The notes below the pieces were generated by a model. The model made no database searches and had not been told where the DNA came from. It saw only the letters and a list, made by a program, of their open reading frames with translations. Below are positions 20,772-30,114 of a stretch of DNA of 64,000 nt, piece after piece (within the stretch, counting starts at the first letter, position 1; each line of letters starts with the position of its first letter). The translations under genes and the position numbers were made by a program. Source of the DNA: Anaerocolumna sedimenticola (lineage in GTDB: Bacteria > Bacillota > Clostridia > Lachnospirales > Lachnospiraceae); assembly GCF_009931695.1 (NCBI RefSeq), contig NZ_CP048000.1:62001-126000 (forward strand), given 5' to 3'.

Positions 20772-20860
20772 GAGCTTCAGTTGCCCTAGGAACAAGATTC
20801 AGCTCTGAAATTGTATCATTTACGTGGTATATAGATGCAATAATTGTGTTTGGCAATTAT
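20772..20860. repeat. Family A repeat, truncated on one side
   Basis: AGCTTCAGTTGCCCTAGGAACAAG..., then CAGCTCTGAAATTGTAT and a trailing TTGGCAATTAT. This matches the centre and right half of family A; the left TAGGTAATTGCG end is missing. It lies inside the glycosidase-esterase operon. Confidence 0.6.
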
Positions 20861-20870
20861 CCAGTATTCT

Positions 20871-22958
20871 TTAATAAGGGAAAGGAGAGATGGATTCATA
20901 TTCCACCGTCCATGTTCCATCTTTGGGAAAACCGGGAAACTCCTCCCAACATCCCGGATATCCCGCTATCATGATAGGTATTGCTAGTAAGAGAGACCCA
21001 TTACCCGGTAGATATAACGGTAAATCCGTACGTAATTTTTGAAAATTATTACCGCTTGTGACATAACAGTTTTTCGGAGTATCCTTAAGTAAAATATTTA
21101 TCGCCGTATCTGCATCCCCCAAACGTACGGCTGTCATAGCCATCATTGCAAAATCCCAGCCCCACATAGTGGAATAATCCCAACAATCCAGTACTGTCTT
21201 TAATGTTTTCTCCATTTTTGCCTTTGATACGCGGTCACTTGGAATTAGACCGTAAGCCCCCAGCATGGAGGGGTGATCCCGGTTGAATTTTTCAAAGGTA
21301 TCAGGGCAGTTTTCATGTGCAAGATAAAGTTCGTCTTTAGCAGGAAGTTCTGCCATATTAGCAGAAATCTTGGCCCAGTTGGTTCCATCTTTCCCCAACC
21401 GTTCTGCCCAACGGGCAGCAATATCTAAAGTAAATCTCCAATATTCTACTTCAAACGCCGGGTTTACTGTTATTCTCGGATCATGCTCTTCCTGTGCCGG
21501 AATAATGGGGGACGTCAGATCATATTTCCCTTTTTCAGGATTCCATACGGCATAATCGGCCATAAAATCAGCTGTTTCTTCTACTACTTTCCAATATTCC
21601 TCTAAAAAAACCTTATCCTGTTTATTTTGATATGCCAGTTCCAGCATATAGATAATATGAGGCTGCTGCCATATTAACAAAGTAGCGATGGTAGATGGAC
21701 TATCAATAGCATCATATGCTACCATTTTGGGCCACCTAGCCCCTTTATATCCGTTCCTGCGTGCATTTTCCCTGGCTGCATCCAGATGATTCCGGTACCA
21801 GGGCAGACTTCGTTCCAAATAATCTGACCGGTTCCATAAAGGTAAATATGCACAGTGCCACAAATACATTTCCAAATGAAATTTGCCATACCAGCTGTTG
21901 CAGGTTAACCCGGTTTCCTGGGGCGGCATGGAACCACAGGATTGTATTGCCAATAAATACTGGGATAATACAATTCTCCTTTCTAATTCCAACGCCCGGG
22001 AATCTTTTGATTTATGTAAATCCACCATACCGCCTTTTTCCCAGAAACTTTTCCATCCTGAACGGCTGCTGTTAAATACATCTTTAATCTTTATGACAGA
22101 TTCACTTACCTGCTTAGTAAATGTTACAGTTAATGCAAGCTGATTTTTAGTTGTGGTAAGAATAAATTGATGTGTGATGTCATTATGGTCATGCAACTCT
22201 CCATTACTGTTTACATTTACGTAATAACCGTCCCCATCTAATTTTCTTTCTATAATAGTCGTATGTTCATCCTGTTTCATAATCTTGCTGTTGTGAAGCT
22301 CAGGGCAGCCAAAATCCGACGCAGTGATATCCGGAGACCCATAGGGAAATATTAGCGCAATTTGAAGACTTCCATCCGTTAGGGCTTCTGATTCTACGGA
22401 CACTCCCAGGGTACAGCTGCTGCTATGGCAGACTGTCCGCACAAAACACTTCTTTTCGTGAATTCTGAAACTGCTTTCTATAACCCCCTCATACAGTTTT
22501 AATTCCTGATGGATTTCAGATAATTCATCCGCTTTAATTTCCTTTCCCTGATAAAGAAAGCCTAACCTGCCGAGGTTCAGTCTATGGGGATTCTGTCTAA
22601 GCCAGTCATATACCTCTTCATTACCTGGCTTTTTCTCAACAGCATAAGAAACTTTACGTCCTGCAAAATCATACTCCGTTTTAATGAGGTCATCCATACT
22701 GTAGGAATACCTCTCCTGATCTTTATCCCCGGTCGCAGCTTTGCTGCTTCGACTGACAGGGGTAGTATGCCATCCCCATTGACTCATGGTACACAGAGGA
22801 ACATGATTTTCTTTGTAATCTTCATATAAAGTCTGTAACCCTGTCACATCAACGGTAAAAGCAAACTCTCCGTTACCAACCGATAGCGGGGAATCCAAGT
22901 CAACTTTCTCCAATACCGGATTATGTCTCGTTACTAATTCAAATCGATTTATAGCCAT
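20871..22958 (-). CDS. Six-hairpin glycosidase-like protein of unassigned family
   Basis: 695 aa from ATG 22958 (MAINRFELVTRHNPV), chosen for the GAGGG box; a longer start adds 12 residues without one. There is an N-terminal beta-sandwich region (about 1-300). It is followed by a helical barrel with many W and aromatic motifs: W-Y-G-K-F-H-L-E-M near 355, ARWPKM, and W-G-W-D-F-A-M-M. This layout is that of (alpha/alpha)6 hydrolases. I do not recognise the CAZy family, so no substrate is claimed. No signal peptide. The acetylesterase follows on the same strand, which suggests joint action on an acetylated oligosaccharide. Confidence 0.7.
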   Translation of the reverse strand: MAINRFELVTRHNPVLEKVDLDSPLSVGNGEFAFTVDVTGLQTLYEDYKENHVPLCTMSQWGWHTTPVSRSSKAATGDKDQERYSYSMDDLIKTEYDFAGRKVSYAVEKKPGNEEVYDWLRQNPHRLNLGRLGFLYQGKEIKADELSEIHQELKLYEGVIESSFRIHEKKCFVRTVCHSSSCTLGVSVESEALTDGSLQIALIFPYGSPDITASDFGCPELHNSKIMKQDEHTTIIERKLDGDGYYVNVNSNGELHDHNDITHQFILTTTKNQLALTVTFTKQVSESVIKIKDVFNSSRSGWKSFWEKGGMVDLHKSKDSRALELERRIVLSQYLLAIQSCGSMPPQETGLTCNSWYGKFHLEMYLWHCAYLPLWNRSDYLERSLPWYRNHLDAARENARRNGYKGARWPKMVAYDAIDSPSTIATLLIWQQPHIIYMLELAYQNKQDKVFLEEYWKVVEETADFMADYAVWNPEKGKYDLTSPIIPAQEEHDPRITVNPAFEVEYWRFTLDIAARWAERLGKDGTNWAKISANMAELPAKDELYLAHENCPDTFEKFNRDHPSMLGAYGLIPSDRVSKAKMEKTLKTVLDCWDYSTMWGWDFAMMAMTAVRLGDADTAINILLKDTPKNCYVTSGNNFQKLRTDLPLYLPGNGSLLLAIPIMIAGYPGCWEEFPGFPKDGTWTVEYESISPFPY

Positions 22959-23218
22959 GATATTTTCCCTCTTTTTTAAATAGAATAGCCCCATTGCTCA
23001 CACTTTGCATGGGGCCTTACTTGTAAGGTTAAATTACCTGTAAATTATAGAGTAAATAATTAGAACCGTCAATAAATATGGTAAACTTCCATAAAATCCG
23101 AGTAAAAATAGTGTTTTTTATACTATATTGACTGAGCAATAAGAGGATCGATTAAAATAAAGGCTTGCTTGAATTAGTTAACCGCTGAAACCATATACTT
23201 TTATTGAAGTTTAAAAAA

Positions 23219-23282
23219 GGGGCTGTCGCACTAAAAGGAAGCTGCCGCCTCACGATTTTTCAATCGTTAAAGCGACAGCCCC
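23219..23282. repeat. Family C palindrome, short form; probable terminator of the trp transporter operon
   Basis: GGGGCTGTCGC pairs with GCGACAGCCCC over an inner hairpin (ACGATT / AATCGT). It lies 47 nt after the ATPase gene's stop. The outer 11 bp and the right half are the same as in the copy at 57379-57662, which carries about 220 bp more in its left arm. Apart from the upstream region of the glycosidase, the 22959-23328 gap holds nothing else. Confidence 0.75.
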
Positions 23283-23328
23283 TTAATAGCTATAATACCA
23301 TCTAAATATGTCAAATTGACCTGACTAA

Positions 23329-24102
23329 TTAATTACCGCATTCAATACTGATTTCATTAAATTTATCCAATATATTTTCAATCATTAAACTTGCTTTCTC
23401 TGCTCCGGATTTATCAATTACAATTTCGCCCCGGTGCATCATGATTAGCCGGTTGCCGTATTCTACCGCATAGCGGAGGTTATGGGTAACCATAATCGTG
23501 GTAAGATGTTTTTCCTTAACGATTTTATCCGTTAATTCCATAATTAAATCCGCAGTTTTGGGATCCAACGCCGCAGTATGTTCATCCAGAATTAAAAATT
23601 CAATAGGTGTCATGGTGGACATTAATAAAGCCATTGCCTGTCTTTGCCCTCCGGACAAAGAACCAACCGGAATCTGCAGCTTATCTTCCAGTCCCAGATT
23701 TAATGTTTTCAGACTTTCACGATAATAGTCAATCCGTTCCTTATTGGTACCCCATTTCAGATTAAAGAATTTTCCTTTATTATCCGCTAAGGACATGTTT
23801 TCCAAAATCGTCATATTTGGGCAGGTACCCATGGCAGGATTCTGATAGACACGGCCGATTCGCTTCAGCCGTTTGAATTCCGGTATTCCTGTAATATCCG
23901 CACTATTAATGGATATGCTGCCATTATCCACCGGAATACTGCCGCAGATAATATTTAGCATGGAAGTTTTGCCGGAACCGTTGCTTCCTACAACAGAGAC
24001 AAATTCCTGATCTTTTACGGTAAAGTTAAAGCGGTCAAACAAGCACATTTCATTTACCGTTCCGGGATTATAATATTTATTGATATTTTTTAATTCAAGC
24101 AT
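23329..24102 (-). CDS. trpZ: ABC transporter ATP-binding protein of a Trp-regulated importer
   Basis: A 257-aa ATPase with Walker A G-S-N-G-S-G-K-T near 39-46, signature L-S-G-G-Q-R-Q and Walker B LILDEHTAAL, where His takes the usual Pro position (DEPT in most relatives). The start overlaps the permease stop by 8 nt, so translation is coupled. It powers the permease encoded upstream. The substrate, tryptophan or a precursor, is inferred from the UGG T-box in front of the operon, not from this protein. Confidence 0.85.
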   Translation of the reverse strand: MLELKNINKYYNPGTVNEMCLFDRFNFTVKDQEFVSVVGSNGSGKTSMLNIICGSIPVDNGSISINSADITGIPEFKRLKRIGRVYQNPAMGTCPNMTILENMSLADNKGKFFNLKWGTNKERIDYYRESLKTLNLGLEDKLQIPVGSLSGGQRQAMALLMSTMTPIEFLILDEHTAALDPKTADLIMELTDKIVKEKHLTTIMVTHNLRYAVEYGNRLIMMHRGEIVIDKSGAEKASLMIENILDKFNEISIECGN

Positions 24103-24978
24103 TTGTCTTCACCTTCCTTTTGCGGTCATAACCTAAAATCAATATTAATAAGAACAGGATTGAGGTTATAAGCTTTAAATCAGAGGCGGCCAGTCCAAGT
24201 GAGAGTGCAAAAGATACACATGCTTTATAAATTACAGATCCTATAATAACAGCAGTGGTTGCTTTTACTGCAGAAAATCTCTTGAATAAATTAGTACCTA
24301 TAATAACACTGGCAAGACCGATTACAATGGTACCGGTTCCCAGGGAATTTTCAAAAAAACCGCTCTTCTGCGTATAAATGGATCCTGCCAATGCTACAAA
24401 TGCATTGGCAATGGCAAGACCGATGATTTTAACCGTACCTTTATCTTTTGCCAGGGAAGTTACCAGTGTATCATTATCACCTACGGAACGGAGCAGATAA
24501 CCTGATCTGGTTTTTAAATACAAGTCTAATAACAACTTCATAATTACTACTATGATCAATAAGATAATAGTATCTGTAAAGGGCTGAAGTCCTGTGGGTA
24601 TGGTATTGGTAAGAAACGTATTTTCAAATATTGTTTCCTTTGAAAAAATCGGCAGGTTTGTTTTCCCGGCAATTCGAAGGTTAATGGAATATAATGCCGT
24701 CATCATAATGATTCCGGATAATAAATCCCTTACCTTAAATTTAACGTGGATTATTCCTGTTATCATACCTGCAAATCCACCGACGATAAAAGAAATCAAT
24801 AAGGTTAATAAAGGATTTACCCCTGCTATAATCAGCACTGCCGTTATAGCTCCGCCAAGAGGAAAAGTACCGTCCACGGACAGATCCGGAAAATCCAGAA
24901 TTTTATAAGTTATATATACACCAAGGCCATAATGGCATAAGCCAAACCCTCAACCAGTACCCCCAACAGAATTGTCAT
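24095..24978 (-). pseudogene. trpY: ABC transporter permease of a Trp-regulated importer, one-base frameshift near the start
   Basis: The main frame covers 260 codons from a GTG at 24877, but the family's first segment lies upstream in another frame: ATG 24978, MTILLGVLVEGLAYAIMAL. One extra C in the CC at 24921-24922 gives ALGVYITYKILDFPDLSVDGTF, the well-known start of BPD_transp_2 permeases of the TrpY type, and a 294-aa protein with eight or so membrane segments. As printed, the gene would lose its first 34 codons or need the GTG start. It lies between trpX and trpZ, with a family A element inserted in the gap after trpX. Confidence 0.82.
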
Positions 24979-25014
24979 ATTCTTAAACCTTCGCCTTTCT
25001 ATATCAAGTCTTAT

Positions 25015-25165
25015 TAGGTAATTGCGAAACTATATCGTTTTCTGAATATACCATACAATTAATACAAATTTCATAACTTCAGTTGCCTTATGGGCAAGAT
25101 TCAGCTCTGAAATTGTATTAATTGCATAGTATATAAGTACAATAATCTTGTATCGTAATTACCTA
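25015..25165. repeat. Family A palindromic element (151 bp), inside the trp transporter operon
   Basis: Termini TAGGTAATTGCGAAAC... and ...GTAATTACCTA, with a GCCTTATGGGC centre. The whole element can fold on itself. It separates trpX (stop 25179) from trpY (start 24978), so it is transcribed within the operon. No clear target duplication remains. Confidence 0.8.
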
Positions 25166-25178
25166 TCTAATCTAATCT

Positions 25179-26174
25179 TTATTTTGCTTCAATTTCTTTG
25201 AACATTTCTTTTGCAGAGCTTACCAAATCCTCCGGAAGTGTAATTCCAAGATTATCTGCTACTGCGGTATTGCCGTAAAAAGCTGCTTCCTCAATAACTT
25301 CAAAATTCATTTCACTTGCCTTTTTCTCACCTTTTAAAACCTTAGCAGCCATTTTACCGGTTTGCACTCCTAAATCATAATAATCAAGGCCAACCGCAGC
25401 CAGGCAGCCAATCTTAACCTGCTCTACTTCACTTCCGAATACGGGGATTTTCTTTGCTGCAGCCTTATTTAATATAACCGGCAGGGAACTTACCACGGTA
25501 TTATCCGTTAAATTCGTAATACAATCCACTTTTTCCAACAGGTTATCGGCAGCTAACGGAATATCAGCACCTGTGGAAATACCGCTGTCTACAATTTCAA
25601 ATCCGTAAGTACCGGCTGCTGCTTTATATTCTTTAATTGCAGATACGGAATTTATTTCACTGGTACTATATAAAATACCGATGGTTTTTGCATCCGGTAA
25701 AACCTTACGGATCATTTCCAATTGTTTTTCAACCGGAAGTTTATCACTGGTTCCGGTAATATTTCCATTTGGAGATTTATCTGCTTTGGCTAACTCAGCC
25801 AGTACCGGATCGGTAACTGCTGTAAAGATAACAGGTATCTTCGTATCCTTTGCCGCACCGTAAGCACTTTGTGCCATAGGTGTTGCAATGGCACAGATTA
25901 AATCAACTTTTTTTGATACAAAATCATTTGCAATCTGTGCTGCAGTTCCGCCGTCAGCCTGGGCATTATCAAATGAAACTTTCAGATTCTCACCCTCTTT
26001 ATAACCCTCTTCCGCCAATCCGGCTAAAAAACCATCCTTACAATTGTCTAAGGATGCATGTTCTGCGAACTGACCGATTCCGATTGTAACCTGACCGTCT
26101 TTTTTTCCGCTGCAGCCTGCTAACAAGCTTATTACCAGTGTTAACACAATAAATACCGAAATTTTCTTTTTCAT
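25179..26174 (-). CDS. trpX: Substrate-binding lipoprotein, TrpX-like (ABC_sub_bind family)
   Basis: 331 aa. The lipoprotein signal is MKKKISVFIVLTLVISLLAGC, with lipobox L-A-G-C. The mature protein has the two-lobed ABC_sub_bind fold (GIGQFAEHASLDNCKDGFLAGL, written here in part; DFVSKKVDLI; PVIFTAVTDPV; GILYSTSEINS). It leads the trpXYZ operon. The T-box leader that ends in a terminator at 26452-26484 lies upstream, followed by about 280 nt of leader before this gene. Confidence 0.85.
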   Translation of the reverse strand: MKKKISVFIVLTLVISLLAGCSGKKDGQVTIGIGQFAEHASLDNCKDGFLAGLAEEGYKEGENLKVSFDNAQADGGTAAQIANDFVSKKVDLICAIATPMAQSAYGAAKDTKIPVIFTAVTDPVLAELAKADKSPNGNITGTSDKLPVEKQLEMIRKVLPDAKTIGILYSTSEINSVSAIKEYKAAAGTYGFEIVDSGISTGADIPLAADNLLEKVDCITNLTDNTVVSSLPVILNKAAAKKIPVFGSEVEQVKIGCLAAVGLDYYDLGVQTGKMAAKVLKGEKKASEMNFEVIEEAAFYGNTAVADNLGITLPEDLVSSAKEMFKEIEAK

Positions 26175-26451
26175 AAATACTCCTTCTTTCCGGGAGATTC
26201 TCTCCCTTGACTTGTAAGAGAATATTCTTATTTGCTACAGTTTACTCAGTTGATTAACTGAACCTGAAAAAACTTCCTGACTGCAGAAGAGTTTAGAATA
26301 TTTCCTCTTATGGATAATTGGTTAAAATAATAAGTTTTATACCGTCCGCTCCATTTAACCACATATCGTTTGCCAAATAAGGAAAGCTCATGTCCATCCT
26401 GCCCGGAGTATATTTATTGAAATGGCGAGTTCAGAGACCTTTCCAACTCAA

Positions 26452-26711
26452 TAAAAAAAGTCTCAAGTAATATATACTTGAGACGAATATAATCCGCGGT
26501 ACCACTCAATTTGACAAAGTCCACTTTTTCATATACTAACATATATGCCATACTAGTAACGGTTATGGTTACCGTCAACGCCTACTATTAATTCGGGTTG
26601 CCCTCAAAAGCCCATTCAGCTTAAAACTACATATCGCATTCCACCAACTGCGACTCTCTGTTAAGTCGTATAAAAGCTTACTTTTCTTTCTCAACGGTTT
26701 TCTCTTATTAG
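26452..26711 (-). ncRNA. T-box riboswitch, specifier UGG (tryptophan)
   Basis: Minus strand, 5' to 3': stem I begins AGAGAGTCGCAGTTGGTGG. The specifier region reads GCTGAATGGGCTTTTGAG; TGG (26612-26614) lies 6 nt before GAG, the same spacing as GGC in B. subtilis glyQS. The T-box sequence GAGTGGTACCGCGG is at about 26493-26507. The terminator stem GTCTCAAGTA / TACTTGAGAC (26460-26484) is followed by TTTTTTTATT. Uncharged tRNA-Trp should favour the antiterminator and let transcription reach trpXYZ. The stem I is short. The identity of the specifier rests on spacing and fits the downstream transporter. Confidence 0.93.
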
Positions 26712-26718
26712 TAAATCT

Positions 26719-26747
26719 ATCATAATATGAATTTTTTGTTTTGTCAA
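26719..26747 (-). promoter_or_regulatory. Promoter of the T-box / trpXYZ operon
   Basis: Minus strand TTGACA (26742-26747), 17-nt spacer, TATGAT (26719-26724); the start would fall near 26711, just before stem I. This near-consensus promoter is what one expects of an attenuated operon. Confidence 0.8.
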
Positions 26748-26805
26748 TATGGAAATTTTAAATCTATTTTTCCAAAAGGAATTCAATTGCCAAATTGATA
26801 CTAGT

Positions 26806-27053
26806 TTAATTGTTATGTTCTTCCTTATCGTTAAGCCCGTCTGTATATTTTTTTTCCATTTTCTCCGGTCAATAATTATGGTAATAATTGAATTTAGAAC
26901 AGATAAAATACAAAAAAACCAGAATAATTTCCTGGATACGGAATTATTAATAAAGTTCATGGTCGGATTATAATTATCCAATATTAATAGTGTTATAAAA
27001 ATACCAGATAAAATGATAATTATATGGGGCAGTATGCTTCTAAGAATGTTCAT
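26806..27053 (-). CDS. Small two-segment membrane protein
   Basis: Starts at ATG 27053, one base after the phosphodiester-glycosidase stop, so it is translationally linked. Two membrane segments are visible (ILPHIIIILSGIFITLLIL and LFWFFCILSVLNSIITIII), followed by a basic RRKWKK. As printed, the frame continues to 26691 through the trp promoter with an odd low-complexity tail. One extra A in the 8-A run (T-run at 26848-26855) would end it as KYTDGLNDKEEHNN at TAA 26806-26808, about 82 aa, clear of that promoter. I prefer that end. Function unknown; it probably belongs with the envelope-sugar genes upstream. Confidence 0.6.
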
Positions 27054-27054
27054 G

Positions 27055-28158
27055 TTACTTAACCTCCTTTATCATAATACAGTCGCTTACTTCTCTTCCG
27101 CCCTCCGCAGGCCGGTTTACTAATGTGTCATGAAATGACATTTCCGAGGATTTTCCTCCATCCAGATTATAGGCAGTCTTACATCCAAGATTCTCAAATA
27201 AATCCGAAAGTTCAGAAAGTGTCATTCCATAGGAATACCCGCTTTGACGCCCGTCTACAACGACAAAGGCATAATGACCGGATTCGTAATAACCAATTGC
27301 AGTTCTTGGATTCTCCTCCTTAATATGCCGGCTTGCGGTAAACTCCGTTATGCTTCTGCCTGCCTTATCCAGTAATTCCGGTCCGAAGCACCATGCCTGA
27401 TATGCTCCGTCTGTTATAGCCCGATTAACATCAAATTCATCTGCCGAGTATGTCTTCATCGTACCGTCATAATATAACACACAAACATCCGAATCACTGC
27501 TGGTTTTCCGGTATACTTCTCCGTTGCGGATTACCACTCCATCACCGCCATTGCCATAATAATCGCCGTTGATTGCCAATATGGCATTAAAAGATTCATC
27601 CATACTCAGTAAATCCTCAGCATAACCGATTCCATAGGTGTCTTTTGCAAAACCACTGGCCAGACAGGTTATATCCGCTATATAAATATCAGCTACATAA
27701 TAGGTTACAATATTCCCATCCGAACCCTCCGTATATTTGTTAACTTGGATAGAAATATCCCTGCTGGTATAAGAATTGTCCGTAGACACTACCGTATCAG
27801 AAAAATGCTGTGCAAACTTTGTCCGCAGATTCCCTGTGGCAGTCGAATTATCTGTTGTTTTGGGTGGAGTTGTTTCATCTGAAGCAGCCGATTGATTTGC
27901 ACCAACTGTTTCATCTATAATATTTTCATTTGCAGTATCTGTTTCATTACCCCCGGCTGCAGATTCGACATCGTTGAAATTCATACTACTATTACTTAAA
28001 CTGTCCTGCCTTTCCTGGTTTGTCTTTACACCGGCACTTTCCAGCTGTCTCGGATTTAAATAATAGGAATAATAGAAACCCAGGATATACACAGCAATGA
28101 GTGCCGAGTCAATTAATACCAAAAGCCAGGCCGGCAGAAGTTTTTTATTATGTTTCAT
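27055..28158 (-). CDS. Phosphodiester glycosidase (NAGPA domain) family protein
   Basis: 367 aa. A single N-terminal membrane anchor (LPAWLLVLIDSALIAVYILGF) is followed by a Ser/Thr/Asn-rich linker to about residue 120. The NAGPA domain comes next, with NGDYYGNGGDGVVIRNGEVYR, written here in part, NPRTAIGYYESG, VVDGRQSGYSYGM and the C-terminal NLDGGKSSEM. Such proteins act outside the membrane, where they are thought to hydrolyse phosphodiester-linked sugars of envelope polymers. Its start overlaps the GT2-GtrA gene stop by 4 nt. Confidence 0.88.
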   Translation of the reverse strand: MKHNKKLLPAWLLVLIDSALIAVYILGFYYSYYLNPRQLESAGVKTNQERQDSLSNSSMNFNDVESAAGGNETDTANENIIDETVGANQSAASDETTPPKTTDNSTATGNLRTKFAQHFSDTVVSTDNSYTSRDISIQVNKYTEGSDGNIVTYYVADIYIADITCLASGFAKDTYGIGYAEDLLSMDESFNAILAINGDYYGNGGDGVVIRNGEVYRKTSSDSDVCVLYYDGTMKTYSADEFDVNRAITDGAYQAWCFGPELLDKAGRSITEFTASRHIKEENPRTAIGYYESGHYAFVVVDGRQSGYSYGMTLSELSDLFENLGCKTAYNLDGGKSSEMSFHDTLVNRPAEGGREVSDCIMIKEVK

Positions 28159-29252
28159 ACATGCGGTCCTCCTTTTTTTGAAATCTTATTAAAAATAATA
28201 AACTTCTGGACTGTAAAACTGATAACAAACAGCATGAATTCTGTCAATAATTTTGCTATGGCTTTATTTAATCCTATATAGTCATACAGAACATATAAAA
28301 TTGCTGTATTTAAAAATAAAATGATACAAGCTAACATGATATAACTGACTATGGATTTATACCTGTTTTCCTTACAACGGAATATAAATGTACTGTTCAG
28401 ATAATAATTAAAAGCCCCACTGATTATCCTGGCACTGATATTGGCTGCCACGATGGAAGACTCTTTTGGAAAAGTGAAATTAAACACCTGAGCCAATAAG
28501 AAAAAAAGTATATAATCCAACAGGAAACTTATAAATGAAGTGCCGGAAAATGCGAGCAGATTACCATATATCCTCACAGAATCTCTTATTGCGCGAAAAT
28601 GGGAACAGGAATTATTTTTATCATGGTAAATGGTGGTAATCGGTACTTCCGTTATTTTAATATGCTGCTTTGCGCAGGTTACTAAGACATTCATTTCATA
28701 CTCATACCGTTCTCCGTTTACCTTAAGAAACATGGAAACCAGATCTTTCGAAAATGCACGCAGCCCTGTCTGGGTATCGGTAACCCATATACCACTGATA
28801 ATACGAAAAACATATTTCGTCACTGTGTTTCCAAAAAGAGATTTAACAGGTATATCACCCTTAAATTTTCTGACACCAAGTACCAGCCCGGAATCTTTTT
28901 GATGAACCGCATCCAGTAAACGCATTGCGTCTTCGGGACGATGCTGTCCGTCCGCATCCAATAAAACGATACCCTGTATTTCGTGAAAATGATTATCTTT
29001 ATTATAATTTCTTATATACTTTAACGCTGTCTTAATTGCCGAACCTTTTCCTCGGTTTATTTCATGAGAAAGTAATATGACAGAATCTTCAATTGCTCGA
29101 AATATATGTGATAAACGTTCATCGCTTCCATCATTTACTACAATAATATTTTCAATTCCTAAGGCCCGTAATTGAGATACCAGTTTCGGCAGCTGCTCAT
29201 CCGGATTATAAGCAGGAATAATAGCTACATCCATACAATACTTGAGGGGCAT
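28155..29252 (-). CDS. GT2 glycosyltransferase fused to a GtrA-like membrane domain
   Basis: 365 aa. Residues about 8-230 are a GT-A fold of the polyprenyl-phosphate glycosyltransferase type: VAIIPAYNPDEQLPKLV, VVNDGSD, LLDADGQHRPED (the D-x-D metal site) and DTQTGLRAF. The remaining 130 residues form four membrane helices of the GtrA flippase family (LLDYILFFLLAQVFNF...VQKFIIFNK). It would load a sugar on undecaprenyl phosphate and help flip it. The downstream phosphodiester glycosidase and small membrane protein probably act on the same surface glycan. The short N-terminal MPLKY before MDV leaves the exact start uncertain. Confidence 0.87.
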   Translation of the reverse strand: MPLKYCMDVAIIPAYNPDEQLPKLVSQLRALGIENIIVVNDGSDERLSHIFRAIEDSVILLSHEINRGKGSAIKTALKYIRNYNKDNHFHEIQGIVLLDADGQHRPEDAMRLLDAVHQKDSGLVLGVRKFKGDIPVKSLFGNTVTKYVFRIISGIWVTDTQTGLRAFSKDLVSMFLKVNGERYEYEMNVLVTCAKQHIKITEVPITTIYHDKNNSCSHFRAIRDSVRIYGNLLAFSGTSFISFLLDYILFFLLAQVFNFTFPKESSIVAANISARIISGAFNYYLNSTFIFRCKENRYKSIVSYIMLACIILFLNTAILYVLYDYIGLNKAIAKLLTEFMLFVISFTVQKFIIFNKISKKGGPHV

Positions 29253-29293
29253 TTGAAAAATCCCCTTCTCTCCTTTCTTAATGATTAGTATGA

Positions 29294-29444
29294 TAGGTAA
29301 TTGCGAAACTCACATATTGTATCTATATACCATGCAATTAATACAATTTCAGAGCTGAATTTTGCCCATAGGGCAACTGAAGCTCTGAAATTCGTATCAA
29401 TTGTATGGTATAATCAGAAAATTATATAGTTTCGCAATTGCCTA
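29294..29444. mobile_element. Family A palindromic element (151 bp) with 12-bp target duplication
   Basis: TAGGTAATTGCGAAAC... to ...GTTTCGCAATTGCCTA, inverted-repeat termini, centre TTTGCCCATAGGGCAA. It is flanked on both sides by TGATTAGTATGA (29282-29293 and 29445-29456), a perfect 12-bp direct repeat. No coding capacity, so a non-autonomous element. The rest of the 29253-29618 gap holds leader and promoter sequence for the VOC gene. Confidence 0.85.
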
Positions 29445-29618
29445 TGATTAGTATGAGTAAATATTAAAGGGTCAAGTTTAAATTAACATTAAATAAGATA
29501 AGAATTTTTATCTTATTACCAAAGATAGAATGAAACCTTCTTGTACCGGTAAAAATATTGTGATATATTTATTGCATAATACAGGAAAATATTTAATGAA
29601 AATCAAGGAGGATTTAAA

Positions 29619-29981
29619 ATGAAATTTAATTGGTGTACCATTCAGGTTAATAACATGGAAGAGTCTGTTAAGTTCTATCGGGATATCGTTGGACTTACGC
29701 TAGACCGCAGTTTTCAGGCCGGGCCGGATACAGAAATTACTTTTTTGGGTGAAGGAGAAACAAAGCTTGAATTAATCCATAATAAAAATAATTCATCCGT
29801 TAATATAGGTGCTGACATTTCTCTTGGATTTGAAGTTAAGTCCCTGGAGAAAATGACTACATTCCTGAAAGAAAATAATATTTCCATTCATAGCGGTCCT
29901 TTTAGCCCTAACCCACATATAAAATTTATCTATGTGCTGGATCCTAACGGGTTAAAGATACAATTTGCAGAAAATATGTAG
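29619..29981 (+). CDS. VOC (glyoxalase/bleomycin-resistance fold) family protein
   Basis: 120 aa with the beta-alpha-beta-beta-beta repeats of the vicinal oxygen chelate fold: NNMEESVKFYRDIVGL, ETKLELIH, FEVKSLEKMTTFLKEN, and KFIYVLDPNGLKIQF with the C-terminal metal-ligand region. AAGGAGG precedes the start. It stands alone between a family A element and a terminator-like palindrome. Substrate unknown. Confidence 0.88.
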   Translation: MKFNWCTIQVNNMEESVKFYRDIVGLTLDRSFQAGPDTEITFLGEGETKLELIHNKNNSSVNIGADISLGFEVKSLEKMTTFLKENNISIHSGPFSPNPHIKFIYVLDPNGLKIQFAENM

Positions 29982-29993
29982 TTATTAACAATG

Positions 29994-30059
29994 GGGGTTA
30001 TCGCAAAATAATATGATCTATTTTTTCTTTAATCATAATTATTATCTTGCGATAACCCC
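29994..30059. terminator. Long palindrome after the VOC gene
   Basis: GGGGTTATCGCAA pairs with TTGCGATAACCCC, and AATAATATGAT / ATCATAATTATT extends the stem inside. It lies 12 nt after the VOC stop. The ends resemble family C (GGGGYTRTCGC), so it may be a repeat that serves as terminator. Confidence 0.6.
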
Positions 30060-30114
30060 TGCTTTATACTTTAATATAATTTTTATAAGCCGATAAATTT
30101 TATTTTAAATTAAC

